Positions 46,335 through 59,857 of a stretch of DNA of 64,000 bases are shown one piece after another. Origin of the DNA: Geminocystis sp. NIES-3708 (GTDB taxonomy: Bacteria > Cyanobacteriota > Cyanobacteriia > Cyanobacteriales > Cyanobacteriaceae); contig NZ_AP014815.1 in the NCBI RefSeq assembly GCF_001548095.1, positions 558,001-622,000 on the forward strand, read 5' to 3'. Each line of letters opens with the position of its first letter. The stretch's first letter is position 1. The position numbers and the translations under genes were made by a program. The notes under the pieces are model-generated. The model was given only the letters and a program-made list of their open reading frames with translations, was not told the DNA's origin and did no database searches.

Positions 46335-47680
46335 ATGATTACTTCTACCACTTCTGAAAATAATAATTTTTCTGAAACTAATATCAAAGGCTTTGATTTT
46401 AAAAATCCTCCAGCACAATCTTTAGTTGATCAATGTGTACATTGTGGTTTCTGTTTATCTACCTGCCCAAGTTATCGAGTGATTGGTAAGGAAATGGATT
46501 CTCCTAGGGGTAGAATTTATTTAATGAATGCTATTAATAAAGGAGAAGCTAGTTTAGATGATAACACAGCCCCACATTTTGATAGTTGCTTAGGGTGTTT
46601 AGCTTGTGTTAGTACCTGTCCTTCAGGGGTACAATATGACCAATTAATTGCCGCCGTACGCCCTCAAGTAGAAAGAAATCAACCTCGTAACCCATGGGAA
46701 AATTTTCTTCGTAGTATTATTTTCAATTTATTTCCCTATCCTGAAAGGTTAAGTATTTTTTTACCACTGCTGTGGTTTTACCAAGTTTCTGGATTACAAA
46801 CTCTTGTCAGAAAAATAGGTATTCTGAAATTTTTCCCTCGCATCGCTTCTATGGAATCTATTTTACCTCGTATTAATCTGAAGTCTCTTAACAAAAAATA
46901 TCCCGATATTATTCCTGCTAAAGATGAAAAAAGGTATCGAGTAGGAGTAGTTTTAGGATGTGTACAAAGATTATTCTTTGATCCCGTTAATGAAGCTACA
47001 GTAAGGGTTTTAACGGCTAATGGTTGTGAAGTAGTGATTCCGAAAACTCAAGGATGTTGTGGGGCTTTACCTGCTCATCAAGGACAAGAAAATCAAGCTC
47101 AAAGTCTTGCTCGTCAAATGATTGATAGTTTCGCAAATACAGAAGTTGATTATATTATTATTAATGCGGCTGGTTGTGGTCATACATTAAAAGAATATCA
47201 TCATATTTTAGCTGATGATTCTCTTTATTTATCAAAGGCAAAAGATTTTGTGAATAAAGTTAAAGATGTACAAGAATTTTTAGCAGAAGTCGGTTTAAAT
47301 AAGACTTTATATCCTATTACTGAGGATAAAGTTAAAGTTGTCTATCAAGATGCTTGTCACTTACTACATGGACAAAAAATCAGTTTACAACCTCGACAAT
47401 TATTACAAATGATACCTAATTTGGAGTTAAAAGAACCTTTAGATAATGCCTTGTGCTGTGGAAGTGCTGGAGTTTATAATCTTTTACAACCTGACGTTGC
47501 TAATGAATTAGGTGAGCAAAAAGTTCATAATTTATTAAATACGGGAGCAGACATAATTGCTTCTCCTAACCCGGGGTGTTCTTTACAAATATCAAAACAC
47601 TTACAGTTACAAGGTAAAAAAGTTACAGTAATTCATCCCATGGAATTATTAGATTATGCCATTAGAGGGGAAAAAATTTG

Positions 47681-47684
<4 letters not shown>
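46335..47684 (+). CDS. glcF: Glycolate dehydrogenase iron-sulfur subunit GlcF
   Basis: A 449-aa subunit of the membrane-linked glycolate dehydrogenase that oxidises photorespiratory glycolate to glyoxylate. Two 4Fe-4S clusters are coordinated by CVHCGFCLSTCP (C34, C37, C40, C44) and CLGCLACVSTCP (C85, C88, C91, C95). Two CCG domains follow, with GCCGALPAHQG and ALCCGSAGVYNLL. The partner FAD subunit gene glcE lies in this window at 53118-54425 but on the other strand, so the subunits are not in one operon. The stop codon lies at the start of a heptamer repeat. Confidence 0.93.
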
Positions 47685-49664
<1,980 letters not shown>

Positions 49665-50213
49665 ATGTTGTGGCTTAAATTAATCATTTTTTTATTGTTT
49701 TTTCCTGTTAGTTTAGGATTATTATGGCAATCTTTTAGTGTAAATATTTTATCACATCAATTAATTTCTTTTGCTTTCTTTTTATTTTCTATAGAACAAG
49801 CAAGAATGGCGGTAGTTGACTTAAAATATTATTATTTAGCAAAAAATGATCCAGATCAAAAGAAATTATTTCAATTCCTGCTTGTAATTATTTTGACAAT
49901 TATCATTGAATTATTGGGATTTTATTGGGCATTATTTTCTGTAGGGTGGGGAGCTTTTTTAGTTATTATTAGTCAACTTTGTTTTAATTTTTTTGCCCCA
50001 TTAAAAGTAGTTGAAGCAGCAAATATTAGTCTTCAAACCTATAGTTTCTCAGAAAAAATAGCTGTTTTATTTGCTGACTTGATTCCTTTATTCTTAATGG
50101 CTTTATGGTTAATGAACTTTTATCCTTTAATCATTGCTTTCATGATACTCGGTATAACTTTAACTTTTGGTTTTGTTAAATATGGTGGTTTTATAAAAAC
50201 AATACAACTGTAA
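49665..50213 (+). CDS. Uncharacterised multi-pass membrane protein
   Basis: A 182-aa hydrophobic protein with about five transmembrane segments (approximately 5-24, 30-46, 66-84, 86-105, and a final pair within 133-172). The soluble loop AVVDLKYYYLAKNDPDQKKL between the second and third helices is the most polar part. No signal motif or known domain was recognised. It precedes the tRNA-Ser gene by 171 bases on the same strand and has no functional neighbours. Confidence 0.75.
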   Translation: MLWLKLIIFLLFFPVSLGLLWQSFSVNILSHQLISFAFFLFSIEQARMAVVDLKYYYLAKNDPDQKKLFQFLLVIILTIIIELLGFYWALFSVGWGAFLVIISQLCFNFFAPLKVVEAANISLQTYSFSEKIAVLFADLIPLFLMALWLMNFYPLIIAFMILGITLTFGFVKYGGFIKTIQL

Positions 50214-50339
50214 ATTATTTCGAGGAAACATAATAATTTTAACACTTCGATTTTTCTCTATTTTTCCTATCTCCGTATCTTTATCTTTTACTTTCTTCAT
50301 GGAAATGTTCAGCAAGTCTTAATTTTTCTCAAACTTATG

Positions 50340-50369
50340 TTGCCAAAAATAACTATTTTCTGTTATAAT
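50340..50369 (+). promoter_or_regulatory. Promoter of tRNA-Ser(GCU)
   Basis: TTGCCA at 50340-50345 and TATAAT at 50364-50369 are separated by 18 bases and stand 15 bases before the mature 5' end of the tRNA. Confidence 0.6.
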
Positions 50370-50384
50370 TTTTAAATGTGTCTT

Positions 50385-50474
50385 GGAGAGATGGCTGAGC
50401 GGTTGAAAGCGGCTTCCTGCTAAGAAGTTGTGGGGTTTATAGCTCCACCGAGGGTTCGAATCCCTCTCTCTCCG
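50385..50474 (+). tRNA. trnS-GCU: tRNA-Ser (anticodon GCU)
   Basis: The acceptor stem GGAGAGA (50385-50391) pairs with TCTCTCC (50467-50473), discriminator G at 50474, CCA not encoded. The anticodon loop CTGCTAA places GCT at 50419-50421, reading AGC/AGU serine codons. A long variable arm (GTGGGG...CTCCAC) is typical of class II tRNAs, and the T loop is GGTTCGAATCC. Total 90 bases. Confidence 0.96.
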
Positions 50475-50497
50475 TTGAGTTTTATCAGAATATTTTA

Positions 50498-51454
50498 CTA
50501 GGTGAGAAGTGCGTTAATAACTTCTTCTCCCAATTTTACATCATTCAGGCGATCGATTTCTCTGATGCCTGTAGGGCTGGTAACGTTTACTTCTGTTAAA
50601 TACCCTCCAATTACGTCTATTCCAACGAAAAATAAACCGTCTTTTATCAATCTCGGTGCAACGGCTTCACAAATTGTTAATTCTCTTTCAGTTATTTGTG
50701 TTTGAGCAACTCTACCACCTACTGCCATATTCCCTCTAAATTCTTTTCCTGTGGGAATACGGTTAACTGCACCAATAGGTTTACCATTTAATAAAATAAT
50801 TCTTTTATCTCCTTCTTTTGCCGATGGTAAATATTCTTGTACCATGATGGGTTCTTGCCCTTGTTTTGTGCTAATTTCAATTAAGGAATTAAAATTGCGA
50901 TCGCCTTGTTGTAAGAATAAAATACCTTCTCCGGCTTTACCACCAAGGGGTTTCAAAATTATAGCTTCTTTTTCGGCAAGAAAGTCGGCAATAACTGATT
51001 TACTTTGGGTAACAATAGTAGAAGGAATAACCGAAGAAAATTGTAAGGCATACATTTTTTCATTAGCGGCACGAATTCCCTGAGGAGAATTAATCACTTT
51101 TGTTTTCTCAGGGTCAATTAAATCTAAAATGTAGGTAGCATAAAGATAAGGAGTATTAACAGGAGGATCTTTGCGCATTAATACGACATCATAAGATTCT
51201 AGGGGAGAAAAAGCTGATTCTCCGAGATAATACCAGTTTTTTTCTACTTGCCAATGATTATTGACCAATTCTACGGGTTTTAAATTGATGGATTGTAAAT
51301 GTGCATAGGCTTTACCGTTAACGACACTAAGTTCATTAATGGAGGTAATATAAACTTCATGACCTAATATTTGAGCAGATTCCATCATTGCTACGCTACT
51401 ATCATGGGTGGGATCTAATTGAGCAATGGGATCTATAATAAATACAAATTTCAT
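50498..51454 (-). CDS. gshB: Glutathione synthetase
   Basis: GshB joins gamma-glutamylcysteine and glycine using ATP. The 318-aa ATP-grasp enzyme begins MKFVFIIDPIAQLDPTHDSS; the N-terminal domain has VLMRKDPPVNTPYLYATYIL, and the ATP-grasp part has AIILKPLGGKAGEGILFL, QEYLPSAKEGDKRIILLNG, GGRVAQTQIT and FVGIDVIGGYLTEVNVTSPTG. Length is normal. The glutaredoxin gene lies 207 bases upstream on the same strand, a pairing often seen in cyanobacteria that fits a shared glutathione role. Confidence 0.97.
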   Translation of the reverse strand: MKFVFIIDPIAQLDPTHDSSVAMMESAQILGHEVYITSINELSVVNGKAYAHLQSINLKPVELVNNHWQVEKNWYYLGESAFSPLESYDVVLMRKDPPVNTPYLYATYILDLIDPEKTKVINSPQGIRAANEKMYALQFSSVIPSTIVTQSKSVIADFLAEKEAIILKPLGGKAGEGILFLQQGDRNFNSLIEISTKQGQEPIMVQEYLPSAKEGDKRIILLNGKPIGAVNRIPTGKEFRGNMAVGGRVAQTQITERELTICEAVAPRLIKDGLFFVGIDVIGGYLTEVNVTSPTGIREIDRLNDVKLGEEVINALLT

Positions 51455-51661
51455 ATTCTGAGATAATTTAATTGGTTTTAAAGACTTTTAGCTTAGTGTT
51501 ATTATTTGTTTAACGTAAGTTTTTATTTCAAAATTAAGTCAAAAATCTTTAGTTTTTAACAAAAATTGTCAAAGTAGTACTTTTTTTCAACAAATCCAAT
51601 ATTTTTCAACTATTGATTTTGATTTTTATTGCTTTCTGATTCTGATTTCTATGTGCAATTC

Positions 51662-51928
51662 TTAATCAATTTCTGATAATATTTGATCTAATTCTCCTGT
51701 AGCGTTAAGTTGATGTAAGTCATCACATCCACCAATATGCTTATCATCGATGAAAATTTGAGGAACACTAGTACGTCCATTCGCTCTTTCTGACATTTTC
51801 ATTTTTCCTTGATTATCACCGTCAATACAATATTCGATAAAATCTACTTGTTTTTGTTTTAATAAAGCCTTTGCACGAAGACAAAAAGGACAACTACTCC
51901 ATGTATAAATTTCTACTTTGGCACTCAT
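51662..51928 (-). CDS. grxC: Glutaredoxin 3
   Basis: An 88-aa dithiol glutaredoxin with active site C13-P-F-C16, the TSVPQIFIDDKHIGGCDDL stretch containing the cis-proline and glutathione-binding residues, and an extra cysteine in GGCDDL. Length fits the GrxC class. It precedes gshB on the same strand, supporting common expression with glutathione synthesis. It is divergent from the acetyltransferase gene at 52036. Confidence 0.95.
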   Translation of the reverse strand: MSAKVEIYTWSSCPFCLRAKALLKQKQVDFIEYCIDGDNQGKMKMSERANGRTSVPQIFIDDKHIGGCDDLHQLNATGELDQILSEID

Positions 51929-52035
51929 ATAATTTTTAATGATAAAAATAAGTTATTGTTAAGTATTGTAAATGATAATTGAGACAGTTAATAGTTGACT
52001 GTTGTTAATTCTTAATTTCTAATTCCTAATTCTTC

Positions 52036-52512
52036 ATGTTTCGTTTAGCTATAGAACAAGATTTTGAAACGATAAGAGAAATATATACTTATACAGTCAA
52101 AAAACTTGCCCCTAGTTTATATTCTCCTTCTCAAGTGATTGCCTGGTCATCTTTTCCTGATAATATCAGTAAGTTTCATGATTTTATTTTCAATGCTAAT
52201 ACTTATTTATTGCTTAAAAATAATCAAATTATTGGCTTTTGTGGTTTAGAAAATGATGGACATATTGCGTCTTTTTATCTTCATCCTGATTTTACTCGTC
52301 AAGGGTACGGCACAAAATTATTATTATACGTTTTAGACATTGGTATTAAAAAAGGTATTACTAGATTTTATACTGAAGCCAGTTTTTTTTCTCAACCCGT
52401 TTTTTCTCGATGTGGTTTTACTATTTTTGCGATGGAAACTGTAAATTATGGAGATATTTCTTTCGAGCGCTATAAAATGGAAATAATAACTCAACAGGAA
52501 AATTACTCATGA
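52036..52512 (+). CDS. GNAT family N-acetyltransferase
   Basis: A 158-aa acetyltransferase. The acetyl-CoA site motif lies in HPDFTRQGYGTKLLLYVLD (R/Q-X-X-G-X-G/A), preceded by the strand IGFCGLENDGHIASFYLH. The protein resembles the PhnO/YafP-like branch, but the acceptor is unknown. The gene overlaps the rhomboid gene by 4 bases (ATGA), so the two are translationally coupled. Confidence 0.9.
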   Translation: MFRLAIEQDFETIREIYTYTVKKLAPSLYSPSQVIAWSSFPDNISKFHDFIFNANTYLLLKNNQIIGFCGLENDGHIASFYLHPDFTRQGYGTKLLLYVLDIGIKKGITRFYTEASFFSQPVFSRCGFTIFAMETVNYGDISFERYKMEIITQQENYS

Positions 52513-53084
52513 GTGAAGATAATATGAAGGAGTTTGTTAAGGAGTTAAAATCTCAAGTCAATATAATTGGTACTTTTATTGCTATTTTCTGGATTATAGA
52601 AATTCTTAATCAAATCTTTTTTGGCGATCGCCTTGATTATTTTGGTATCATTCCAAGAAATATAGTCGGATTGAGAGGCATCATTCTTGCACCTTTTCTT
52701 CATGCAGATTTTCCTCATTTAATTGCTAATACAATACCATTTGCTATTTTAGCTTGGCTTGTAATGTTACAAGATACTGATGATTTTTTCTTTGTCAGTT
52801 TTTATTCGATGATAGTTAGTGGTATCGGAGTTTGGCTATTTGCTCAACCAAATTCTATTACTGTTGGTGCAAGTGGAATTATTTTTGGTTATTTAGGTTT
52901 TTTGATGCTGAGGGGTTATTTTCAAAAAAAACCAGCCTCTATCGCTCTTTCTTTAATCGTTATTTTTCTTTACGGGGGTATGATTTGGGGTGTTTTACCT
53001 TCTAATCCTCATGTTTCATGGTTAGCACATTTATTCGGTTTTATCGGCGGAATTTTAGCGGCAAAAAGTATCGCTGATAAATAA
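52509..53084 (+). CDS. Rhomboid family intramembrane serine protease
   Basis: A 191-aa polytopic membrane protein. It has the rhomboid layout: an LFG-like N-terminal segment with HADFPHLIANTIPFAILAW (histidine and asparagine of the oxyanion helix), nucleophile S122 in GASGIIFGYLG, and the catalytic H174 in SWLAHLFGFIGG of the last helix. About six transmembrane helices are predicted by eye. It cleaves membrane proteins within the bilayer; substrate unknown. Start overlaps the acetyltransferase stop, and an AGGA site is within that gene. Confidence 0.93.
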   Translation: MSEDNMKEFVKELKSQVNIIGTFIAIFWIIEILNQIFFGDRLDYFGIIPRNIVGLRGIILAPFLHADFPHLIANTIPFAILAWLVMLQDTDDFFFVSFYSMIVSGIGVWLFAQPNSITVGASGIIFGYLGFLMLRGYFQKKPASIALSLIVIFLYGGMIWGVLPSNPHVSWLAHLFGFIGGILAAKSIADK

Positions 53085-53117
53085 TTCCCTGTCTATTTTT
53101 GATGAAATTAAATGGGA

Positions 53118-54425
53118 TTAAATGCGATCGCAAAGTAAATTATTAGGATCGAAGTTTCCTTTAATAGTGTGCATCATTTTTAAACCATCACCGACATAAC
53201 CCCAAGGTTCAATTTGTTTTTTAAAAGATATAGGAGAACTTAAAATTGATAAAAAACCACTTTTATTTTCACAAAAATTACGTAAATTAATTATTTGGTG
53301 ACTTTTTATTCCATGATTAAAACATAAATATCCAATACCACTACTAATATTAATTAAACCAAAACCTTCTATTCTTTCCATTAAATTAACAACTTCACTA
53401 GGCAAAATACCGACTTTACAAGTAACTATCTCTTCAGATTCTGTGAAATAAGTTTTTTGAGGTAAATCTTGCCAAAGGTCTAATTCTGCTTGATTTTCAT
53501 AGATTAGAATCGATAAATTCAGTTGTTTAGCATACTCTTTTATTTGTAAAGATTGTTGCTCAACACTTTCGGTTATACCTTGAAAACGCAATAATAAGCC
53601 CAATCCTGAATCTATATCAAGAGTTTTGACTAAAGATTCTGACATTAAATCTGCTGCTGTAGGAGTTAAACCAGAAGCTAAGACGGTTTTTTGTAACTGA
53701 TAGATAGATTCTTTATTTCCAGTTATGAGCAAAGTTAGAGAATTTTCTGGTAAAGGAAATAAACGGAAAGTCACATCAGTAATAATTCCTAAATTACCAT
53801 AAGAACCAGTAAATAGCTTCATCAAATCATAACCAGCAACATTTTTGACTACTCTTCCTCCTGCCTTGGCTTCTTCACCATCTCCCCGTAAAAAAGAAAT
53901 ACCCAATAATAAATCCCTAACACCCCCATAACGTTGTCTCCAACTACCTGTATTAGCAGTTGCCACAATACCCCCAATGGTAGCAGAATCAGGAAAACAA
54001 GGATCAATCGGTAAAAATTGCCCTTTTAGCTTTAAAAAATTTTGTAAATCTTTTATTTTCATTCCTGATTCTACCGTTACCGTTAAATCTTCCACTGCAT
54101 GATCAATAATACCGTTAAGTTTTCTTGTACTAACCATCAGATGATAATTATCAGCAGGTTTTCCCCAATGAATTTTTGTGCCATTGCCAATGGGTAAAAT
54201 TACCCACCCTTCTTGGTTACAAACAGATAAAAATTGTGATAGTATAACTTTGGAGTCAGGAATAACTAAATAGCTATGTAGATATTTAGTGGTATTGATA
54301 GTATTAATCCTATTGTTATTATCAAAAACTTGATCCCACTCGATAATTTCTAAGGAATGAGGATTAATATGACTAAGTTTCGCTTGGATTTCTTCTAAAA
54401 AACGGATAGAAAAATTTTTGTTCAT
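53118..54425 (-). CDS. glcE: Glycolate dehydrogenase FAD-binding subunit GlcE
   Basis: A 435-aa FAD-linked oxidoreductase of the FAD_binding_4/PCMH fold. Key segments are VILPIGNGTKIHWGKP, DPCFPDSATIGGIVATANTG, RYGGVRDLLLGISFLRGDGE, and KNVAGYDLMKLFTGSYGNLGI, all in the N-terminal half; the C-terminal half is a less conserved cap. This short form without a separate GlcD catalytic core matches GlcE of glycolate dehydrogenase. GlcF is encoded 5.4 kb away on the other strand. The stop codon overlaps a HIP1 site. Confidence 0.9.
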   Translation of the reverse strand: MNKNFSIRFLEEIQAKLSHINPHSLEIIEWDQVFDNNNRINTINTTKYLHSYLVIPDSKVILSQFLSVCNQEGWVILPIGNGTKIHWGKPADNYHLMVSTRKLNGIIDHAVEDLTVTVESGMKIKDLQNFLKLKGQFLPIDPCFPDSATIGGIVATANTGSWRQRYGGVRDLLLGISFLRGDGEEAKAGGRVVKNVAGYDLMKLFTGSYGNLGIITDVTFRLFPLPENSLTLLITGNKESIYQLQKTVLASGLTPTAADLMSESLVKTLDIDSGLGLLLRFQGITESVEQQSLQIKEYAKQLNLSILIYENQAELDLWQDLPQKTYFTESEEIVTCKVGILPSEVVNLMERIEGFGLINISSGIGYLCFNHGIKSHQIINLRNFCENKSGFLSILSSPISFKKQIEPWGYVGDGLKMMHTIKGNFDPNNLLCDRI

Positions 54426-54751
54426 TGTAAGGTGTTTCGGTGAAATTTAATCGATCATCTTATAAGTTAGAATTGGTGAAATTTAGTTAATATAAGTCCA
54501 GATAGTTATAAGAGATTTTGAGGAAAAAGTATGATTTATTAATCTAGGTTTATAGTCTATAATCTATAAAGTCATGATTTAAAGTTCTAATAAGAAACTT
54601 TAACTTGTTCTAGCATGATCAATCTTAGCATCGATTTTGTATTTGTTTGCTTGGTTTTACCCACAGTTATAATCTAAAAAAATCATATAATTTTAGCTTG
54701 TTTAACAATACAAAATAATAAAACAAAAATATAGTAGAGTTTACCGTAAAA
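54426..54751. other. 326-base intergenic region upstream of desC
   Basis: Divergent between glcE and desC, so both promoters lie here. TATAGTCTATAATCTATAAA near 54551 holds several -10-like hexamers. No coding frame or RNA gene recognised. Confidence 0.45.
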
Positions 54752-55576
54752 ATGACAGTTTCAACTTCCGAAAAACTTGCCCCCGCATGGCATATTATTA
54801 TCTACATGGCGACTATTCATTTAATAGCTTTATTTGCATTTTTGCCTAGTAATTTTAGTTGGCGTGCCGTTGGAGTAACCTTCTTCCTTTACTGGCTTAC
54901 GGCTTGTATTGGCGTTACTTTAGGTTATCATCGTCTAGTGTCTCATCGTAGTTTTGATACTCCAAAATGGTTGGAATATTTTCTCGTTTTCTGTGGTACA
55001 CTAGCCTGTGAGGGCGGTCCTATTTCATGGGTAGGATTACATCGTATTCATCATAAATATTCTGATCATGATGGAGATCCTCATGATTCTAATAAAGGTT
55101 TTTGGTGGAGTCATATGGGATGGATGTTTGTTAAAAATCCCGCTAATAAAGATGTTCCTAAATATACAAAAGATATTCAAAACGATCCTTTTTACCTTTT
55201 TTGTGAAAAATATTTTATCCCTATTCAAGTTGTATTAGGCTTATTTCTATTTTGGTGGGGTGGATGGTCTTTAGTAGTATGGGGTATTTTTCTCCGTTTA
55301 GTATTAGTATTTCATGTAACTTGGTTTGTTAATAGTGCTACTCATAAATTTGGTTATGTAAGTCATGAATCTAATGATTATTCTCGTAATTGTTGGTGGG
55401 TTGCTTTACTAACTTTCGGTGAAGGTTGGCATAATAATCACCATGCGTTTCAATATTCTGCTCGTCATGGTTTAGCCTGGTGGGAAATTGATTTAACTTG
55501 GTTTACTATCAAAATTTTAGAATTTTTAGGTTTAGCAAAAAATATTAAGTTAGCACCTGTTTTAAAAACTAACTAA
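54752..55576 (+). CDS. desC: Acyl-lipid delta-9 fatty acid desaturase
   Basis: A 274-aa membrane di-iron desaturase that introduces the first double bond in membrane-lipid acyl chains using ferredoxin. The three histidine boxes are HRLVSH, HRIHHKY and HNNHH, in the order and spacing of cyanobacterial DesC. About four transmembrane helices surround them. Length is normal. A strong terminator follows. In related species desC is important for growth temperature; no regulatory element could be recognised here. Confidence 0.96.
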   Translation: MTVSTSEKLAPAWHIIIYMATIHLIALFAFLPSNFSWRAVGVTFFLYWLTACIGVTLGYHRLVSHRSFDTPKWLEYFLVFCGTLACEGGPISWVGLHRIHHKYSDHDGDPHDSNKGFWWSHMGWMFVKNPANKDVPKYTKDIQNDPFYLFCEKYFIPIQVVLGLFLFWWGGWSLVVWGIFLRLVLVFHVTWFVNSATHKFGYVSHESNDYSRNCWWVALLTFGEGWHNNHHAFQYSARHGLAWWEIDLTWFTIKILEFLGLAKNIKLAPVLKTN

Positions 55577-55614
55577 CAGACAATATTGAGCTATTTTAAA
55601 TAATTTAATTTTTT

Positions 55615-55655
55615 CTCTCTGATACTATAATATCTGGGAGATTTTTTGTTTTTAG
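55615..55655 (+). terminator. Terminator after desC
   Basis: TCTCTCTGATA at 55615-55625 pairs with TATCTGGGAGA at 55632-55642 (one mismatch, one G-T pair), followed by TTTTTTGTTTTT. Confidence 0.75.
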
Positions 55656-55779
55656 GGATATATTTAAAATAAGTATTTCTCCTATCTTTTACCTTCACCA
55701 AAAAATTTTTCGTTACATTCTAATTATTTTTCAAAATATTTACTAAACTTTATAGGAATTCCTTGCTTTAATTCTTGAT

Positions 55780-57828
<2,049 letters not shown>

Positions 57829-59631
57829 TTATGGTTGACGATAAATAGTGTAACCGTTTCTGCCATTTTTTTTAGTAATATATAATGCTTGATCTGCTTT
57901 TTTTAATAAAGAATCAATATTTTCATCGTGTATAGGGTAAATAGCGACACCAATACTAGTTGAAGCTTTTATCGTTAATTCATCACATAGAAAAGGATTG
58001 TTTACGGATTCTATAATACGATCAATAATTATAATTAAATCATCAGAAGAAGTAATATCTGGTATTAAAGCAACAAATTCATCTCCTCCCCAACGGGCAA
58101 GACAATCACTTTCTCGAAGGGCATTTTTTAATCTTTGAGAAAATTGTTGTAATAATATATCCCCAATATTATGACCATAATTATCATTAATTTCTTTAAA
58201 ATAATCTATATCTAAAAACATTATTGCTACGATATTTTTTTTTCTTTCAGCACTAGCTAAAGTTTTAGATAAAAAATTCATAAAGAAGTTGCGTTTATAT
58301 AAACCTGTTAAACCATCATGATAAGCCTGATACTTTAATTGATTTTCTAATTTTTTTCTTTTACTAATATCTCGAAATACACAACAAAAAACTAATTTGT
58401 TTTGATAGTTAATTAGACTTATACTTAATTCAATATCTAAGGGATTACTATTTTTTACCTTGAACTGTAATTCTTGCCTAAAACTAATTTTTGTTTCTTT
58501 AAGAATTTCTAAGTTATAAATAAAATTTTGTTTCTCTGTATGTAATAATTTTTCAATATTTTCTCCAATTAATTCTTCTAAAGAATATTTTAAAATTTTC
58601 GTAGCCGATATATTAGCTTCAATAATAATAAAATCTTGTGCTGTAAATAAAAAAAGACCTTCAACAATTTGCTCAACAACCGCCCTGTATTTTGCTTCAC
58701 TGTCTTTTAATTGGGCTTCAATTTTTTTCCTATTTGTAAAATCAAAAAGATAACTTCTAATGAGTTTTAAATCTGGCAAATAATGAATATATTGTTCAAA
58801 AATTTTATTATTATAATGAACTTCTCTTACAAATAAATTTCCTTGAATTTTATGGTGTGCTTTTAATAAATTTGATAAAATAGGATGATTTATGTTCTCA
58901 TCGACTAGATTAGGAAATAATAAACTAGCGGCTTGATTATAATAGGTAATTTTTCCTTCTAAATTAAGTTCTATAATAGGGTAAGGACTAAGCTCTGCAA
59001 AAGATGTAAGTTTAGAAATATACTCAACAATATTGTCTTTTTCTAAGTTTTTATCATTAAAATGATAAGAATGATTAGTTAAAGTTTGTTTATTATAAAT
59101 ATCATCTTTTTTATATGGTTTATCTTGATCAATAATATGAAAAATATTTTTTATTTCCGAGTTTTTATCAATCACAAAATATCGAGCTATGGCAGAATTA
59201 CTGAACTTAACAAAATCTCCATGTTCTAAATATTTATTTTGATATTTTTTATTATTAATAATTAAACCATTAGTACTAGAATTTTTAGAAAAATCACCAT
59301 CAAAAATTTTATAAAAAAAAATATTTTCTTCTTGATTATATTCTTTTACAATGGTGGCATGATGTCGAGAAACAGCGGGATCATGAAGAATAATTTTTGC
59401 ATCATGACGACGACCAATATCATACTCTTTATCTTGTAAATAGATCAGACGCTGGTCATTACCATCCTCTATGATTAATACATATAAATAGGGTGTATTT
59501 TCTATGATTTCTTGTTCTAATTTTTGTTGTTTATCAGGGATAGTATTAGATATATTTGATGTTAATTTTTCGTCTCGATTATTTTCACTATCATTGTTAG
59601 ATTTAAAAGAAGCAAAATTATTATTTTTCAT
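57829..59631 (-). CDS. FHA-PAS-PAS-GGDEF diguanylate cyclase
   Basis: A 600-aa signalling protein making c-di-GMP. An FHA phosphothreonine-binding domain lies at about 70-165 (YDIGRRHDAKIILHDPAVSRHHATIV, then SSTNGLIINNKKY). Two PAS domains follow (about 205-300 and 312-430; the second ends FRDISKRKKLENQL). The GGDEF domain (about 432-600) has DGLTGLYKRNFF and intact G515-GDEF, with an RXXD inhibitory site at R506-D509, so the enzyme should be active and product-inhibited. There is no membrane helix. The FHA domain suggests input from a Ser/Thr kinase. ligA follows 30 bases downstream. Confidence 0.94.
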   Translation of the reverse strand: MKNNNFASFKSNNDSENNRDEKLTSNISNTIPDKQQKLEQEIIENTPYLYVLIIEDGNDQRLIYLQDKEYDIGRRHDAKIILHDPAVSRHHATIVKEYNQEENIFFYKIFDGDFSKNSSTNGLIINNKKYQNKYLEHGDFVKFSNSAIARYFVIDKNSEIKNIFHIIDQDKPYKKDDIYNKQTLTNHSYHFNDKNLEKDNIVEYISKLTSFAELSPYPIIELNLEGKITYYNQAASLLFPNLVDENINHPILSNLLKAHHKIQGNLFVREVHYNNKIFEQYIHYLPDLKLIRSYLFDFTNRKKIEAQLKDSEAKYRAVVEQIVEGLFLFTAQDFIIIEANISATKILKYSLEELIGENIEKLLHTEKQNFIYNLEILKETKISFRQELQFKVKNSNPLDIELSISLINYQNKLVFCCVFRDISKRKKLENQLKYQAYHDGLTGLYKRNFFMNFLSKTLASAERKKNIVAIMFLDIDYFKEINDNYGHNIGDILLQQFSQRLKNALRESDCLARWGGDEFVALIPDITSSDDLIIIIDRIIESVNNPFLCDELTIKASTSIGVAIYPIHDENIDSLLKKADQALYITKKNGRNGYTIYRQP

Positions 59632-59857
59632 GATTCGATAACAATAGTTTTCATTATCTATCTCCAGTATATTATCAATTAAATAAAATGAAGTCTATCC
59701 TCAAAAATAGCATATTAAACATTACTTTGTGTAAGAGTTAAATATAGTTAATATTTTGATTTTTGTCTGAGGATAAGATGCACAAAAAAGTCCATTGATC
59801 TAAAATGTTGATTTCGTACTAAAATTCAGCAAAAGTTGAAATTATAGATTAACAATC

